DNA of 64,000 nucleotides, from assembly GCF_009793355.1 (NCBI RefSeq), contig NZ_WTKP01000001.1, forward strand, positions 186,001-250,000, in the 5' to 3' direction. This DNA is from Vreelandella zhuhanensis. Its GTDB lineage: Bacteria > Pseudomonadota > Gammaproteobacteria > Pseudomonadales > Halomonadaceae. The notes under the pieces are model-generated. The model was not told where the DNA came from. It was given only the letters and a program-made list of their open reading frames with translations, and made no database searches. The position numbers and the translations under genes are program-made. The first letter of the stretch is position 1, and every line of letters begins with the position of its first letter. Positions 29,226 through 39,400 of this stretch are shown piece by piece.

Positions 29226-29280
29226 AATTTACTGCCTTCAACGGGATGAACAAGCAAGCATAGCTTAACAGCCATGCCGA

Positions 29281-30240
29281 TCAGGCGTCCCCAGCCAACG
29301 TTTCACGGGCCAGTTCCAATGCAGCTTCCAGGCTATCCGGATCATTGACCGCCAACCCTTTGCTGCCACGCACGATGCGCTTATTTAGGCCGGTAAGCAC
29401 CTTGCCGGGACCGCATTCGATAAACACACGGGCACCTTGCTCGGCCATCGCTTCCACGCAAGAAGTCCAGCGTACCGGCTGATACAGCTGCTCGACCAGA
29501 CGCGTACGCAATGTTTCGACATCGGCATGCGCCTGGGCATCGACATTCTGGATCACGGCATAGCGTGGCGGACGCATATTGATACCCACCATCGCTTGCG
29601 CCAACTGTTCCGCTGCCGGGCGCATCAATTCACAATGCGAAGGCACAGAGACCGGCAAGGGTAGCGCACGTTTGGCGCCCACTTCCTGGCAAGCGATAAT
29701 CGCCCGCTCCACAGCCGCCTTGGTGCCGGCGATGACTACCTGGCCTGGCGCATTGTAATTGACCGCGGCCACCACCTCGCCCTGAGCGGCCTTGGCGCAA
29801 GCCTCTTCAACCACAGCACCTTCAAGCCCCAGGATAGCGGCCATGCCCCCTTCTCCTGCCGGCACGGCTTGCTGCATGGCTTCACCGCGCAGCTTGACAA
29901 GCTGAACGCCTTCAGCAAAGCCCAGCACGCCGGCACAGACCATGGCGCTGTATTCCCCCAAGCTATGTCCAGCCATTACTCCCGGCCGTGGACCTTCAAG
30001 CTCCTGCCAGACCCGCCAGATCGCAACACTGGACGTCAATAGCGCCGGCTGGGTGCAGGCCGTCGCATTGAGCCTCTCTTCCGGACCTTCCTGCACGAGC
30101 TTCCACAAATCGTAGCCTAATGCCTCCGATGCTTCTTCGAAGGTCGTACCTACTACGCTATAGCGCTCGGCCAGCTCCCGCAGCATTCCCAGCTGCTGAG
30201 AGCCCTGCCCGGGAAAGATGAGGGCAAGGGGTTGAGACAT
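29281..30240 (-). CDS. fabD: Malonyl-CoA:ACP transacylase
   Basis: The enzyme loads malonate onto ACP. The 319 residues start MSQPLALIFPGQGSQQLGML; the serine nucleophile is in GVMAGHSLGEYSAMVCAG and a catalytic His in VSVPSHCELMRPA. The start at 30240 follows AAAGGTG; the open frame extends to 30327 but the extra codons are leader. A 16-bp tandem duplication (30251-30282) lies immediately ahead of the ribosome site. The upstream gene is plsX, with no fabH between, an order shared with Pseudomonas. Confidence 0.97.
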   Translation of the reverse strand: MSQPLALIFPGQGSQQLGMLRELAERYSVVGTTFEEASEALGYDLWKLVQEGPEERLNATACTQPALLTSSVAIWRVWQELEGPRPGVMAGHSLGEYSAMVCAGVLGFAEGVQLVKLRGEAMQQAVPAGEGGMAAILGLEGAVVEEACAKAAQGEVVAAVNYNAPGQVVIAGTKAAVERAIIACQEVGAKRALPLPVSVPSHCELMRPAAEQLAQAMVGINMRPPRYAVIQNVDAQAHADVETLRTRLVEQLYQPVRWTSCVEAMAEQGARVFIECGPGKVLTGLNKRIVRGSKGLAVNDPDSLEAALELARETLAGDA

Positions 30241-30250
30241 GTCGATCACC

Positions 30251-30282
30251 TTTGCTCTTGTTAGCATTTGCTCTTGTGAGCG
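30251..30282. repeat. 16-bp tandem duplication in the fabD leader
   Basis: TTTGCTCTTGTTAGCA and TTTGCTCTTGTGAGCG are contiguous, with 14 of 16 bases identical. They end 10 bp before the fabD start (minus strand). Confidence 0.8.
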
Positions 30283-30369
30283 ATAAGACCTGACCGCGGT
30301 ATTCCTGCACCGCAGAGTCAACTCCATTAAAAAAATCGAAAAAAATGCAAAAGCGTCATCGGTTACCGT

Positions 30370-31404
30370 TCAATTCAAGGTAGCCGAATGCGCCATTAAT
30401 TGTGTCGCCAACTGACCAGGCAAGTTTTGTTCAACCTCTTGCACGGCGCGCTTGATAGCATAGTGAAATCCATCGGCACCCGTACCCCCATGGCTTTTCA
30501 CTACGATGCCATCAAGCCCCAGCAAACTGGCACCGTTATAGCGCACCGGGTCCAGCTCGCGCTTGAGGCGCTTCAATACCGGGCGCGCCAGCAGGCTCGC
30601 CAGACGGCCACTCCAATGGGCATCAAAGGCTGCCTGGACACGCTCTACTAACATACCCGCCAATCCTTCACTGGCCTTGAGCACGGCATTACCCACAAAA
30701 CCATCGCACACAACCACGTCCAGCTTGCCACTAAACAGGTCGCCGCCCTCGGCATAGCCTTGGTAGGTAAAAGCCCCCTCAGCTGGATAAGCCCTTAGCA
30801 GCGTATCTGCCTGGCGTACACTGGCACTGCCCTTGGTTGCCTCCGCCCCGACATTGAGCAAGGCGATCCGCGGCATGGCGACAGCATCCACATGGCGTGC
30901 CATGACTGCCCCCATCAAGGCAAAGTCGACAAGGCGGGTCGCCGGTGAATCGACGTTCGCCCCCAAGTCGAGCAGATAACAACGCCTATCACCACGGGCG
31001 GGAATCGCTGTACTGATTGCCGGCCGGGAAATGCCAGCTACCGTACCCAGTGCCTGCCGCGAAAGAGCTACCAGTGCCGCTGTATTGCCCGCACTGACGC
31101 CGGCCTGGGCCTGGCCATCAGCCAGGCTTTGCAGCATTCGCGCCATGCTTGTCTGCTTGCCATGGCGTAACGCCCAAGCAGCAGTAGCCCCCTGACCGAT
31201 AACATCGGGGGCATCGCACAGCACCAGACGTGACGTTGCCGCGGCCATGGGCCGCGGCAAGCGTGAAAGTTCGGCGTGCAAGCGCTGAAAAGGGCCGAAC
31301 AGCAAAAGCTCCAGCGCTGGATTATCCAGGGCAGCTCGGGCGGCTCCGACGATCGTGGCATGAGGCGCTTCATCACCCCCCATGACATCAATAGCGATGC
31401 GCAC
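30370..31404 (-). CDS. plsX: Phosphate acyltransferase PlsX
   Basis: The enzyme makes acyl-phosphate from acyl-ACP for phospholipid synthesis. The 344 residues open with RIAIDVMGGDEAPHATIVGA, followed by SAGNTAALVALS, LDLGANVDSPA, VVVCDGFVGNAVLKASEG and HGGTGADGFHYAIK, all PlsX signatures. The start is a GTG at 31404 after AGGGG. rpmF lies 37 bp upstream and fabD 129 bp downstream. Confidence 0.96.
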   Translation of the reverse strand: MRIAIDVMGGDEAPHATIVGAARAALDNPALELLLFGPFQRLHAELSRLPRPMAAATSRLVLCDAPDVIGQGATAAWALRHGKQTSMARMLQSLADGQAQAGVSAGNTAALVALSRQALGTVAGISRPAISTAIPARGDRRCYLLDLGANVDSPATRLVDFALMGAVMARHVDAVAMPRIALLNVGAEATKGSASVRQADTLLRAYPAEGAFTYQGYAEGGDLFSGKLDVVVCDGFVGNAVLKASEGLAGMLVERVQAAFDAHWSGRLASLLARPVLKRLKRELDPVRYNGASLLGLDGIVVKSHGGTGADGFHYAIKRAVQEVEQNLPGQLATQLMAHSATLN

Positions 31405-31441
31405 GATTCAACCCCTGCAATCGGCCATTCTGAAGAGAGGC

Positions 31442-31612
31442 TTAGACCTCAACTACCTTGCGACCGCGGTAGAAGCCGTCCGAGGCAACATGGTGACGCA
31501 GGTGAGTCGTACCGGTTTCCTTGTCCTGGGACAGGGTCGGTGCGCTCAGCGCATCGTGGCTACGACGCATGCCGCGCTTGGAACGGGTTTTACGGTTCTT
31601 TTGAACTGCCAT
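31442..31612 (-). CDS. rpmF: 50S ribosomal protein L32
   Basis: This 56-residue ribosomal protein starts [20 protein letters not shown] and ends [11 protein letters not shown], a full match to bacterial L32. It is of the zinc-free type: no cysteines are present. It lies between yceD and plsX, the classic yceD-rpmF-plsX order. Confidence 0.98.
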   Translation of the reverse strand: MAVQKNRKTRSKRGMRRSHDALSAPTLSQDKETGTTHLRHHVASDGFYRGRKVVEV

Positions 31613-31648
31613 GAGTCATTACTCCAAGATATATAGCGTAAAAATGCG

Positions 31649-32191
31649 TTACTTCTTGCCTTTCAAGTTCTTGTCTTTCAAGGCTTTGAGTACCGCAAAT
31701 GGATTTTCGGCAGCCGGCTTCGCCACTTCGCTGTCCGTTTTGCTGACCAACTGCTCCGCCGAGACATGACAATCAGCCTCATCGTGATAAACCACCTGCG
31801 GCAAACTGAGGATAAGTTCATCCTCGATTACCGTCAGCAGGTCCAGCTGTTCGTTTTCCACCAGCACTGGTTCGTGACTGGCAGGCAAGTCAGCAGCAAG
31901 CGTATCGCTGGTCACCATCCCCAACAGGAAGTCACTTTCGACCGCTTGGGCCATAGGCTCCATGCAACGGCGGCAAGGCAATGCCAACGTCGCTTGAAGG
32001 TGTCCACGTATTTCGCGGCGTCCCTGGGCATCAGCACCAAATTCCAGTACGACATGACAGTCGCCGGTTTGAGGGCCGACTTCATCGGCAAGACGTGGCA
32101 ACTGATTCATTGCCACGCTGCCTTCCAGTCGTTCGCGGCGGGCTGCAAGCTTATAAGGCTCAACCCGGCTGGGGAGTTGTGAGGTCAACAT
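31649..32191 (-). CDS. yceD: YceD (DUF177) protein, 23S rRNA accumulation factor
   Basis: The 180-residue protein belongs to the DUF177 family, whose members are needed for normal 23S rRNA levels and travel with rpmF. The conserved cysteines are in LPCRRCMEPM. The C-terminal end is basic (KALKDKNLKGKK). The start at 32191 aligns with the family N-terminus (MLTSQLPSRVEPYKLAARRE). It has no ribosome site, but a near-consensus promoter predicts transcription starting only 2-5 bases before it. A GTG at 32215 is a poorer choice because it lies inside the promoter. Confidence 0.88.
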   Translation of the reverse strand: MLTSQLPSRVEPYKLAARRERLEGSVAMNQLPRLADEVGPQTGDCHVVLEFGADAQGRREIRGHLQATLALPCRRCMEPMAQAVESDFLLGMVTSDTLAADLPASHEPVLVENEQLDLLTVIEDELILSLPQVVYHDEADCHVSAEQLVSKTDSEVAKPAAENPFAVLKALKDKNLKGKK

Positions 32192-32200
32192 AGGCGCGCA

Positions 32201-32229
32201 ATGATAGGCACTCACCCTTCCCCTGTCAA
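32201..32229 (-). promoter_or_regulatory. Near-consensus sigma-70 promoter of yceD-rpmF-plsX operon
   Basis: On the minus strand TTGACA (32224-32229) and TATCAT (32201-32206) are exactly 17 bp apart. The expected start of transcription is about 32193-32196, next to the yceD ATG at 32191, so the message would be leaderless or nearly so. Confidence 0.8.
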
Positions 32230-32328
32230 AGCCATCGCGGACAAATCTTGAGATAGACTATCGCCAATTCGCCTCGCCCCTTATCCTGATGCGCTTGACG
32301 CTATCCTTTTATTCTCAGGAGGTTCGCC

Positions 32329-32946
32329 TTGTCTTCCACCCAGCCCTTGCCCAATCCACCCTTGGTACTCGCCTCCAGTTCGCCCTGGCGACGCGGCTTA
32401 CTCGATCGCCTGCGGCTACCTTATCAGTGCCATAGCCCTGATATCGACGAAACGCCCCATCCAGGGGAAACGCCACGGGCACTCGTCCACCGCCTGGCAA
32501 TGAGCAAAGCGCATGCTGTTGCCGAACGCTATCCCGCGCATTGCATCATCGGCTCTGACCAAGTCGCGGTGTTCGAGGGCGAGATTCTGGGCAAACCGCA
32601 CACCCAGCAACGCGCCCGAAACAACCTGGCGCGCTTTTCCGGTCAAAGGTTGACGTTTCTCACGGGACTGGCGCTGCTGGATACGCGCCACTCACGCCAT
32701 CAGATACATGTCGAGCCATTCGAGGTGGTGTTTCGCAACCTCACAGAGGCTGAGATTCAGCGTTATGTCGAGAAAGAACAGCCCTTGGATAGCGCCGGCA
32801 GTTTTCGCATGGAAGGACTGGGCATCGCTCTGTTTGAAAAGCTGGAAGGGCGCGACCCCAATGCATTAGTCGGCCTGCCGTTGATCGCACTATGCGACAT
32901 GCTGCGCCAAGCCGGGCTCGACCCCCTTGGCGCAGATGATCCCTGA
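32329..32946 (+). CDS. yceF: Maf/YceF nucleotide pyrophosphatase
   Basis: This 205-residue Maf-fold enzyme hydrolyses modified nucleotides; the YceF branch acts on 7-methyl-GTP. LVLASSSPWRRGLLDRLRLP, the SPDIDETPHPGETPRALVHR stretch, IIGSDQVAVFEGEILGKP and LEGRDPNALVGLPLIALCDM match YceF closely. The start is TTG at 32329, with a perfect AGGAGG (32318-32323) upstream. It is divergent from yceD and converges on sppA with a 4-bp gap. Confidence 0.93.
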   Translation: MSSTQPLPNPPLVLASSSPWRRGLLDRLRLPYQCHSPDIDETPHPGETPRALVHRLAMSKAHAVAERYPAHCIIGSDQVAVFEGEILGKPHTQQRARNNLARFSGQRLTFLTGLALLDTRHSRHQIHVEPFEVVFRNLTEAEIQRYVEKEQPLDSAGSFRMEGLGIALFEKLEGRDPNALVGLPLIALCDMLRQAGLDPLGADDP

Positions 32947-32950
32947 GGTT

Positions 32951-34099
32951 TTAACGGGCTTGAAAGCGTAACGGTGACGCGGATACTTCCAGCCCCAGCA
33001 CTTGGGCGGCAGTGCGGGTAAAGCCACGCGTGAAACGCTCGAAGGGGTCAAGCTGAGGCGTATAATCCACCCACTGAGGCTCAGGCAAAAGCTGGCGACC
33101 TACCTCTTCCATGGTGGCCAGTGTATCGATCAGGCCTAATTCGAGGCTCTGAGAGCCGCTCCAGACCAGACCGGAGAACAGCGCCTCGTTGTCACTCAAG
33201 CGGTCACCGCGGCCGGCGCGAACGGCATTGATGAATTGCTGGTGCGTATCATTCAGCACCGCTTGCCAGAATTGCTTGTCTTCTTCCTCGAGCGCCTGAA
33301 AAGGGTCGAGAAACCCCTTGTTTTCTCCGGCTGTCAACAAGCGACGCTCGACACCCAGCTCGGATATGGCCTCTTCGAAGCCGAACCCGGAATAAACTAC
33401 GCCGATGGAACCCACTAAACTGGCTGGAGATGCCACGATTTCATCGGCGGCAGAGGCAATATAATAACCGCCACTGGCCCCGATATCCTCGATGACCGCC
33501 ATGATCGGCTTGTCTCCCGCCTCACGCAGCCGCATCACTTCAGCGTAGACACGCTGAGACTGCACAGGGCTGCCTCCCGGGCTATCGATATGCAATATTA
33601 CCGCAACGCTATTTTCCGCCTCCCAGGCACGCGTCATCCCTTCGATGATGCGCTCGGCACTGGCCGGTGAATCTCTGGCAATGACCCCCTGGATCTCCAC
33701 CACGCCCAAATGGTCGCGACCGAATTCCGGGCCTCCCGGCCCTTCCCAAAAAAAGCGGTAAAAAGGAGCGAACAACAGGGCTGCGACCAACGCGACCAAC
33801 AAGAAACGAAAAAACAACTTCCAGCGGCGACTGCGTCGCTGCTCGGCGAGCACGCCTCCAATCCAATGGTCGAGCATACCCAACTGAGCCAGACGCTGGC
33901 GCTCACGCAGCGTTTCAGCGTCATCGCCAGGAAAACCGGTCGCCTCATCGGACTTGCCTGATTTTCCCTTGCGCGAGTTTTTCAGCGACACCTGAGGGCC
34001 TTCAGTCCACGGATCTTCATTGCCATCGTCCATCTCTGTTGCGCGGTCGGTGTCTTTACGGTTACGGGCATCGTCTACGGTCGAGGTATCGTCGCTCAT
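32951..34099 (-). CDS. sppA: S49-family signal peptide peptidase, SppA-like
   Basis: This 382-residue inner-membrane serine protease is thought to degrade cleaved signal peptides. The N-terminal ~90 residues are hydrophilic. One membrane helix follows at about 95-115 (FRFLLVALVAALLFAPFYRF). The S49 domain holds VILHIDSPGGSPVQSQRVYA, the nucleophile region DIGASGGYYIASAADEIVAS and a conserved Lys region downstream. A single S49 domain distinguishes it from the double-domain E. coli SppA. It lies downstream of the phosphatase and rluC genes, the order known in Pseudomonas. Confidence 0.92.
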   Translation of the reverse strand: MSDDTSTVDDARNRKDTDRATEMDDGNEDPWTEGPQVSLKNSRKGKSGKSDEATGFPGDDAETLRERQRLAQLGMLDHWIGGVLAEQRRSRRWKLFFRFLLVALVAALLFAPFYRFFWEGPGGPEFGRDHLGVVEIQGVIARDSPASAERIIEGMTRAWEAENSVAVILHIDSPGGSPVQSQRVYAEVMRLREAGDKPIMAVIEDIGASGGYYIASAADEIVASPASLVGSIGVVYSGFGFEEAISELGVERRLLTAGENKGFLDPFQALEEEDKQFWQAVLNDTHQQFINAVRAGRGDRLSDNEALFSGLVWSGSQSLELGLIDTLATMEEVGRQLLPEPQWVDYTPQLDPFERFTRGFTRTAAQVLGLEVSASPLRFQAR

Positions 34100-34136
34100 G
34101 AAATATCCTTATCGAATCAGAGGAAACGAGCCGGCA

Positions 34137-34787
34137 TCAGCCATGCAGCCAATCGAACAGCTCACCCACACTTTCCGCCACATATACCGGACGACTGACG
34201 GCCAAACGTTCCGGCGCATGCACCCCGTAAGTGACGGCGACACGATCCATTCCCATGGCTCGCGCCATTTCCAGATCATATTCAGTATCGCCGACCATCA
34301 CCGCACGCTCCACCGGAACCGCCAATTCATCGAGGAGTTCTTCAAGCATTTGCGGATGTGGCTTGGAACGGGTTTTATCCGCTGTGCGGCTCCCATGAAA
34401 CCAGCCTCCGCTGGCGGTCTCAGTAAATATCCGGTCAAGCCCGCGCCGGCTCTTGCCCGTGGCCACGGCCAAACGCTGCTGCTGGCGCTTGCGAAGCCGC
34501 GCGACCCCGGTCGTCACGCCGTCGAAAAACGCCATGGGGGTCGTATCGAGTTCAACGAAATGTTGCGCATAACGTTCATGCAGACATTGCGCTTGCGCAG
34601 CCTGAATGCCCGGGCATAGAATCGCAATCGCTTCCGGCAGACCCAGGCCGATGATGTCGCGCACCGCCGCACTTTCCAACTCGCCCCACTCGGCTTCAAG
34701 CGCAGCGGCCTGCATGCAGGAAACAATACGCGGCACCGAATCCATCAGGGTACCGTCCCAGTCGAAGATGATCAGTTCATAGCGCAT
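34137..34787 (-). CDS. HAD-superfamily phosphatase (phosphoglycolate-phosphatase-like)
   Basis: The 216 residues have the HAD nucleophile block FDWDGTLMDSVPRIVSCMQA, a cap domain, LAVATGKSRRGLDRIF, KPHPQMLEELLDEL with the catalytic Lys, and VGDTEYDLEMARAMGMDRVA. The family contains phosphoglycolate and similar phosphatases; the exact substrate cannot be read from sequence. It starts one base after the rluC stop, so the two are coupled. Confidence 0.9.
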   Translation of the reverse strand: MRYELIIFDWDGTLMDSVPRIVSCMQAAALEAEWGELESAAVRDIIGLGLPEAIAILCPGIQAAQAQCLHERYAQHFVELDTTPMAFFDGVTTGVARLRKRQQQRLAVATGKSRRGLDRIFTETASGGWFHGSRTADKTRSKPHPQMLEELLDELAVPVERAVMVGDTEYDLEMARAMGMDRVAVTYGVHAPERLAVSRPVYVAESVGELFDWLHG

Positions 34788-34788
34788 A

Positions 34789-35742
34789 TCAGATCCTTTG
34801 CTTGCCGCGTGCCCGTGTCAGAACCGATTCCAGCACTTCAGGCAATGGCGCCTTCACAGTGACCGGGCGTCCATTATTGGGCTCAGGAAAGGTCAAGGAA
34901 CGCGCATGCAGGAACAAGCGGTCCACTCCCAGTCGCGCGGCTATTTGCTCACTACCCCGAACGCCGTACTTGCTGTCCCCCAACAAGGGGTAGCCAGCGT
35001 GAGCGGCATGCACTCGAATCTGGTGGGTACGCCCCGTCACCGGCTCCACTTCCACCAAGGTGGCATTTTCGAAGGTTTCCACCACGGCAAAGTGGGTGCG
35101 CGCCACCTTGCCCTCGGGGTCGACACGCACTCGGCGTTCGCCATTACCCAATTCAAAACGTTCCAGACGTCCGCTGACATAACTCTTGCGCGCCGGCCAG
35201 CGCCCTGCAACCAGGGCAAGATAACGCTTGTCCATGGCATGCTTTTTCAACGCTTCATTGAGCGTCAATAGAGCGTCGCGCGACTTGGCCAATAGCAGGC
35301 ATCCCGAGGTATCTCGGTCCAGACGATGCACCAACTCCAGAAAATCCAGATCGTCGCGCACCTGGCGCAAGGCTTCAATCAAACCGATCTTGACTCCACT
35401 GCCACCGTGCACGGCAAGACCCGAAGGCTTATTGAGCACCATCCACTGTGGACCTTCCATGATCACACTGCCCACGAGAAGGTCTCGCAGATTGTCACTG
35501 ACTTCCTTTACCGCCTCCCGAGGCGCCAGACGCAAGGGCGGAATGCGCAATAGATCACCCGCTACCAACCGATAGTCAGCCTTGATGCGCTTTTTGTTAA
35601 CTCGCACTTCGCCTTTACGCACAATCCGATAAATCAGGGCACGTGGCGCCCCTTTCAGACGCGTCAGCAAGAAATTATCAATGCGTTGACCCGCCTGTTC
35701 CGGGGCGATTTCCACCCACTGCACTTCACGCCCTTCGGCCAT
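34789..35742 (-). CDS. rluC: 23S rRNA pseudouridine synthase RluC
   Basis: The enzyme makes pseudouridines in domain V of 23S rRNA. The 317 residues contain an N-terminal S4 RNA-binding domain (QRIDNFLLTRLKGAPRALIY), the catalytic motif VHRLDRDTSGCLLLAKS, and VTGRTHQIRVHAAHAGYPLL and DSKYG. Length is typical (E. coli RluC 319). It is divergent from rne, as in Escherichia and Pseudomonas. Confidence 0.95.
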   Translation of the reverse strand: MAEGREVQWVEIAPEQAGQRIDNFLLTRLKGAPRALIYRIVRKGEVRVNKKRIKADYRLVAGDLLRIPPLRLAPREAVKEVSDNLRDLLVGSVIMEGPQWMVLNKPSGLAVHGGSGVKIGLIEALRQVRDDLDFLELVHRLDRDTSGCLLLAKSRDALLTLNEALKKHAMDKRYLALVAGRWPARKSYVSGRLERFELGNGERRVRVDPEGKVARTHFAVVETFENATLVEVEPVTGRTHQIRVHAAHAGYPLLGDSKYGVRGSEQIAARLGVDRLFLHARSLTFPEPNNGRPVTVKAPLPEVLESVLTRARGKQRI

Positions 35743-36479
35743 GCCGAACTCTCCTGCTTCAACGCTGAAAACGGCATTCTAACGTAGTGCCCGACGTAAT
35801 GCGTCAATTGCTGGTGACAGGCTTTACTGTTATATTCCAAACCGCTTTAACTCCATGCGATGCTAGTTGTAAAACCATCGCTGGAGAACGCGCCTGCCCG
35901 ACCAACACGCAGGCCGGAGCAAGAGTAATTGGATAGCAGCATTGGATAACAACGTGATTGGATAGTAATCCAAACGTTGGTGTCAGTATATTATAGAAAA
36001 ATACACAGCACGAAATGCAGTAAAGTCTGCCGTCATGTCGCCATCCCCGCTGTCAACAGATTCAGCGAAGACAGACAGACGGCAAGTTTATGTGACCCTG
36101 ACAACGTCTCGGTCATTGATTAACGCAACGCCCGGAACGGCGCCACCTTCACGTCACAAGGTGATGTCCGTGCCAGGTGACACACTCAACATCGTGCCGG
36201 TGGCCGGCGTTGGCGAGTTGTTGAATGCCAGGTGTGGGCGGAGTCAGCAGGGCCGGATGGGCGTGACACCCACCGAAACATGTCCTGCCTTTGCCATGTA
36301 CTCAACATGATCAGGCACTGAAAAGACGCCATGTCTCTTCACTGTCGGATGCTTTTGCATCTGCGACATGACAGTACAAGCACATAGCATCCAGCGACTC
36401 GTCTGCGCGGCCTCTTCTATACAGGTACACATGACCGGTATGGAAGCACCTGCCGACACGTAACGTCATGCGAGACAAC
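35743..36479. other. Long rluC-rne intergenic region, probable rne leader
   Basis: These 737 bp hold no convincing gene; one rightward open frame (36035-36310) lacks a ribosome site and known motifs. In many gammaproteobacteria rne has a long structured 5' leader used for autoregulation by RNase E, and this region is likely the same. An AT-rich box, TATATTATAG (35987-35996), could be a -10. Short inverted segments around 36340-36400 (for example GTCGGATGC...GCATCTGCGAC) may form leader stems. Three ATTGGATA units occur near 35928-35971. Confidence 0.55.
35928..35971. repeat. Three irregular tandem ATTGGATA repeats upstream of rne
   Basis: ATTGGATAGCAGC (35928), ATTGGATAACAACGTG (35941) and ATTGGATAGTAATCC (35957) follow directly on one another, with unit lengths of 13, 16 and 15. 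Confidence 0.75.
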
Positions 36480-39400
36480 ATGAAACGGATGCTTATCAAT
36501 GCGACCCAGCCCGAAGAGCTGCGCGTCGCGCTTGTCGATGGTCAACGCCTATACGACCTGGACATCGAATCCGGGGCGCGGGAACAGAAAAAAGCCAATA
36601 TCTATCGTGGCAAGATTACCCGGGTAGAACCTTCTCTTGAAGCCGCCTTTGTCGACTTCGGTGCGGAGCGTCACGGCTTTTTGCCCCTCAAGGAAATTTC
36701 CCGCGAATACTTCCTCAAGGATGTTTCCGGCCGACCCAGCATCAAGGAAGTTCTCAAGGAAGGCCAGGAAGTTACCGTTCAGGTAGACAAGGAAGAGCGC
36801 GGCAACAAGGGCGCCGCCCTGACCACCTTCATCAGCCTGGCTGGGCGCTTTCTGGTATTGATGCCCAACAACCCTCGCGCCGGCGGTATCTCGCGGCGTA
36901 TTGAAGGGGAAGAGCGGGCTCAACTCAAGGAAGCCATGGGCGATCTGGCCGTGCCCGACAAGATGGGCCTGATCGTACGCACCGCCGGTATCGGTAGAAG
37001 TCCCGAAGAGCTGCAGTGGGATCTCGATTACCTGTCCCAGGTATGGGATTCGGTCACCGCTGAAGCCAGTAAGCGCTCGGCACCTTTCCTGATTTATCGG
37101 GAATCCAATGTCATCATTCGCGCCATGCGCGACTACCTGCGCCAGGATATTGGCGAAGTCCTGATCGACAGCCCCGAAGTACACGCGGAGGCCTTGGCGT
37201 TCATTCGCCAGGTAATGCCCTCCTATCAACAAAAGATCAAGCTGTACGTCGACGAAGTACCGCTGTTTTCGCGCTTTCAGATCGAATCCCAGATCGAGAC
37301 CGCCTACCAGCGTGAAGTCAAGCTGCCTTCCGGTGGTTCGATCGTGATCGACCATACCGAAGCGTTGGTCTCCATCGACATCAACTCGGCGCGCGCCACT
37401 CGCGGCAGTGACATCGAAGAAACTGCCCTTCAGACCAACTCCGAAGCGGCCGACGAGATCGCCCGCCAGCTACGTTTGCGTGATATCGGCGGCCTGGTAG
37501 TGATCGACTTCATCGACATGGGGCCGGCGCGTAACCAGCGCGAAGTTGAAAATCGCATGCGCGATGCATTGAAGCTGGATCGCGCCCGGGTTCAGATCGG
37601 GCGCATCTCACGTTTCGGCCTGATGGAAATGTCGCGTCAACGCCTGCGGCCTTCTCTGGGTGAAACCAGCGGTGTGGTCTGCCCACGCTGTAACGGCCAG
37701 GGCACCATCCGCGACGTGCGCTCATTGTCGCTTTCGATCATGCGCTTGATCGAAGAAGAAGCCATGAAAGAGCGTAGCGCCCAGATCCGCGCCATCCTGC
37801 CGGTCCCGGTAGCGACCTACCTGCTCAACGAAAAACGCAGCGTTCTGGCGGATATCGAAGCACGTCAGGACGTGCGCGTTTTGCTGCTGCCCAACCCGGA
37901 TATGGACACCCCGCACTACGACGTCCAACGTCTGCGCGATGATCACATGGACGAAGAAGGCGCTTCCCTGTCAAGCTTCGAGCTTTCCACGGACACCGAA
38001 GTCGGCAAGGAGCCGGACCCCGGCTTTACCCCGCCGGCCATGCGTGACGAAGCAGCCGTCAAAAGTGTGGTGCATAGTGCCCCCGCCCCGACGTCCCTGC
38101 AAAAGGATCATCCACCGGCTCCAACACCGGCTCCAACACCGGCTCCAACACCGGCTCCAGCCCCGGCTCCAGCCCCGGAACCGACTCCTCCGGTAGCCAC
38201 GCCCAGCAGGTCGCGAACCCCTGCGCCTAGCGCACCATCCACACCCGCATCTCGCGACGAAGCCTCTCCCGGCGTTCTCAGCCGCTTGATTCGAGGAATG
38301 GCAAAATTCCTGGGTAGCGAAGAAACCGACGTTTCCGCTCCTCAGGAGAGCGCTGCCAAACAAGACCGTCAGCGTACCCAGAAGCCCGCCGAGCGCTCAC
38401 GCGAGGGCACCCAGCGCAATGCCAAGGCTCAACCGGCCAGCCGCGAACAGCGCCAACCTGCAGCGCGCGTTGACAAGCCAACCAGCGATGAGCGAAGCGG
38501 TCCGGCCCGGACACGTAACAACCGCGCGCGCCAGCAACGCCAGGAAGAACCCAAAGCGGCTCAGGACGCCACGCCCAAGAGTGTGCGCAAAGAGAGCGAC
38601 GCTCCCAAGGAGCGTGATACCTCACGGCGTGACAGTGCACGTGGTGAAACGTCTCGTGCAGCGCCTGGTCGTGATACCTCCAAGGACAGTGCTGGACGGG
38701 ACAAAAGTGCACGCGGCGGCAAAAACGAGCCCCAGGCTGCAGCGGCCGATGCTCAGGCGACTCATACGCAACAGCCGAAGCCGGAGCCGAAAGCCAAGCA
38801 GGTCGATGACAAGCCCAAGCGTACCCGCAACAACCCACGTAATCGTACGCGCAAGCACGCCATTAGCCCTGAAGCTGAAAGCGAACAGCAAAAACTTCAG
38901 GCTCAGGCCGTTGCGGAAGCTGCCAAGGCAGCCGCAGCAAGTCCGGCAACGGAAAGCGCCCCGGCTGAACCCGCAGCAGCTGTAACCCCGCAACCGGCAA
39001 CAGCCGAGAAAGCCGCCGGGGACACCCAGCCCAAAACGGCACCCCAGGCTGAAACCGAGGTTGAAACGGAAACCAAAACCGAAGTTGAAACCAACGCTGA
39101 AACCAACGCTGAAACCAACGCTGAAGCCAGCATTGAAACCGAGGCTGCGAAAAGCGCTGGGCCCGAGGTGCAAACGCCCGTAGAAGCATCCGAGCCCCAG
39201 CACGAAGTAAAGCCAAGTGAAACCGCAGTCGAGGCGTCGCAAGCACCCTCAGAAACTACCGAAGCCGCAGAAGAAGCGGTTAAGACAGTTCCTGAGCCGG
39301 TTGCCGAAACAGCTGAACCGGAATCGGTTAGCGAGAAGCCAGAAGTAGCGCCGGAACCTGCGCCGGTTGCTGACGCTCCAAAAACGTCTGAACCTGAGCC

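Noticed and set aside
36035-36310. 91-codon rightward open frame in the rne leader
   Set aside because: No ribosome site, no recognised domain and unusual composition; the region fits an untranslated leader better.
36549-37355. 268-codon leftward open frame inside rne
   Set aside because: Antisense shadow of the catalytic domain of RNase E.
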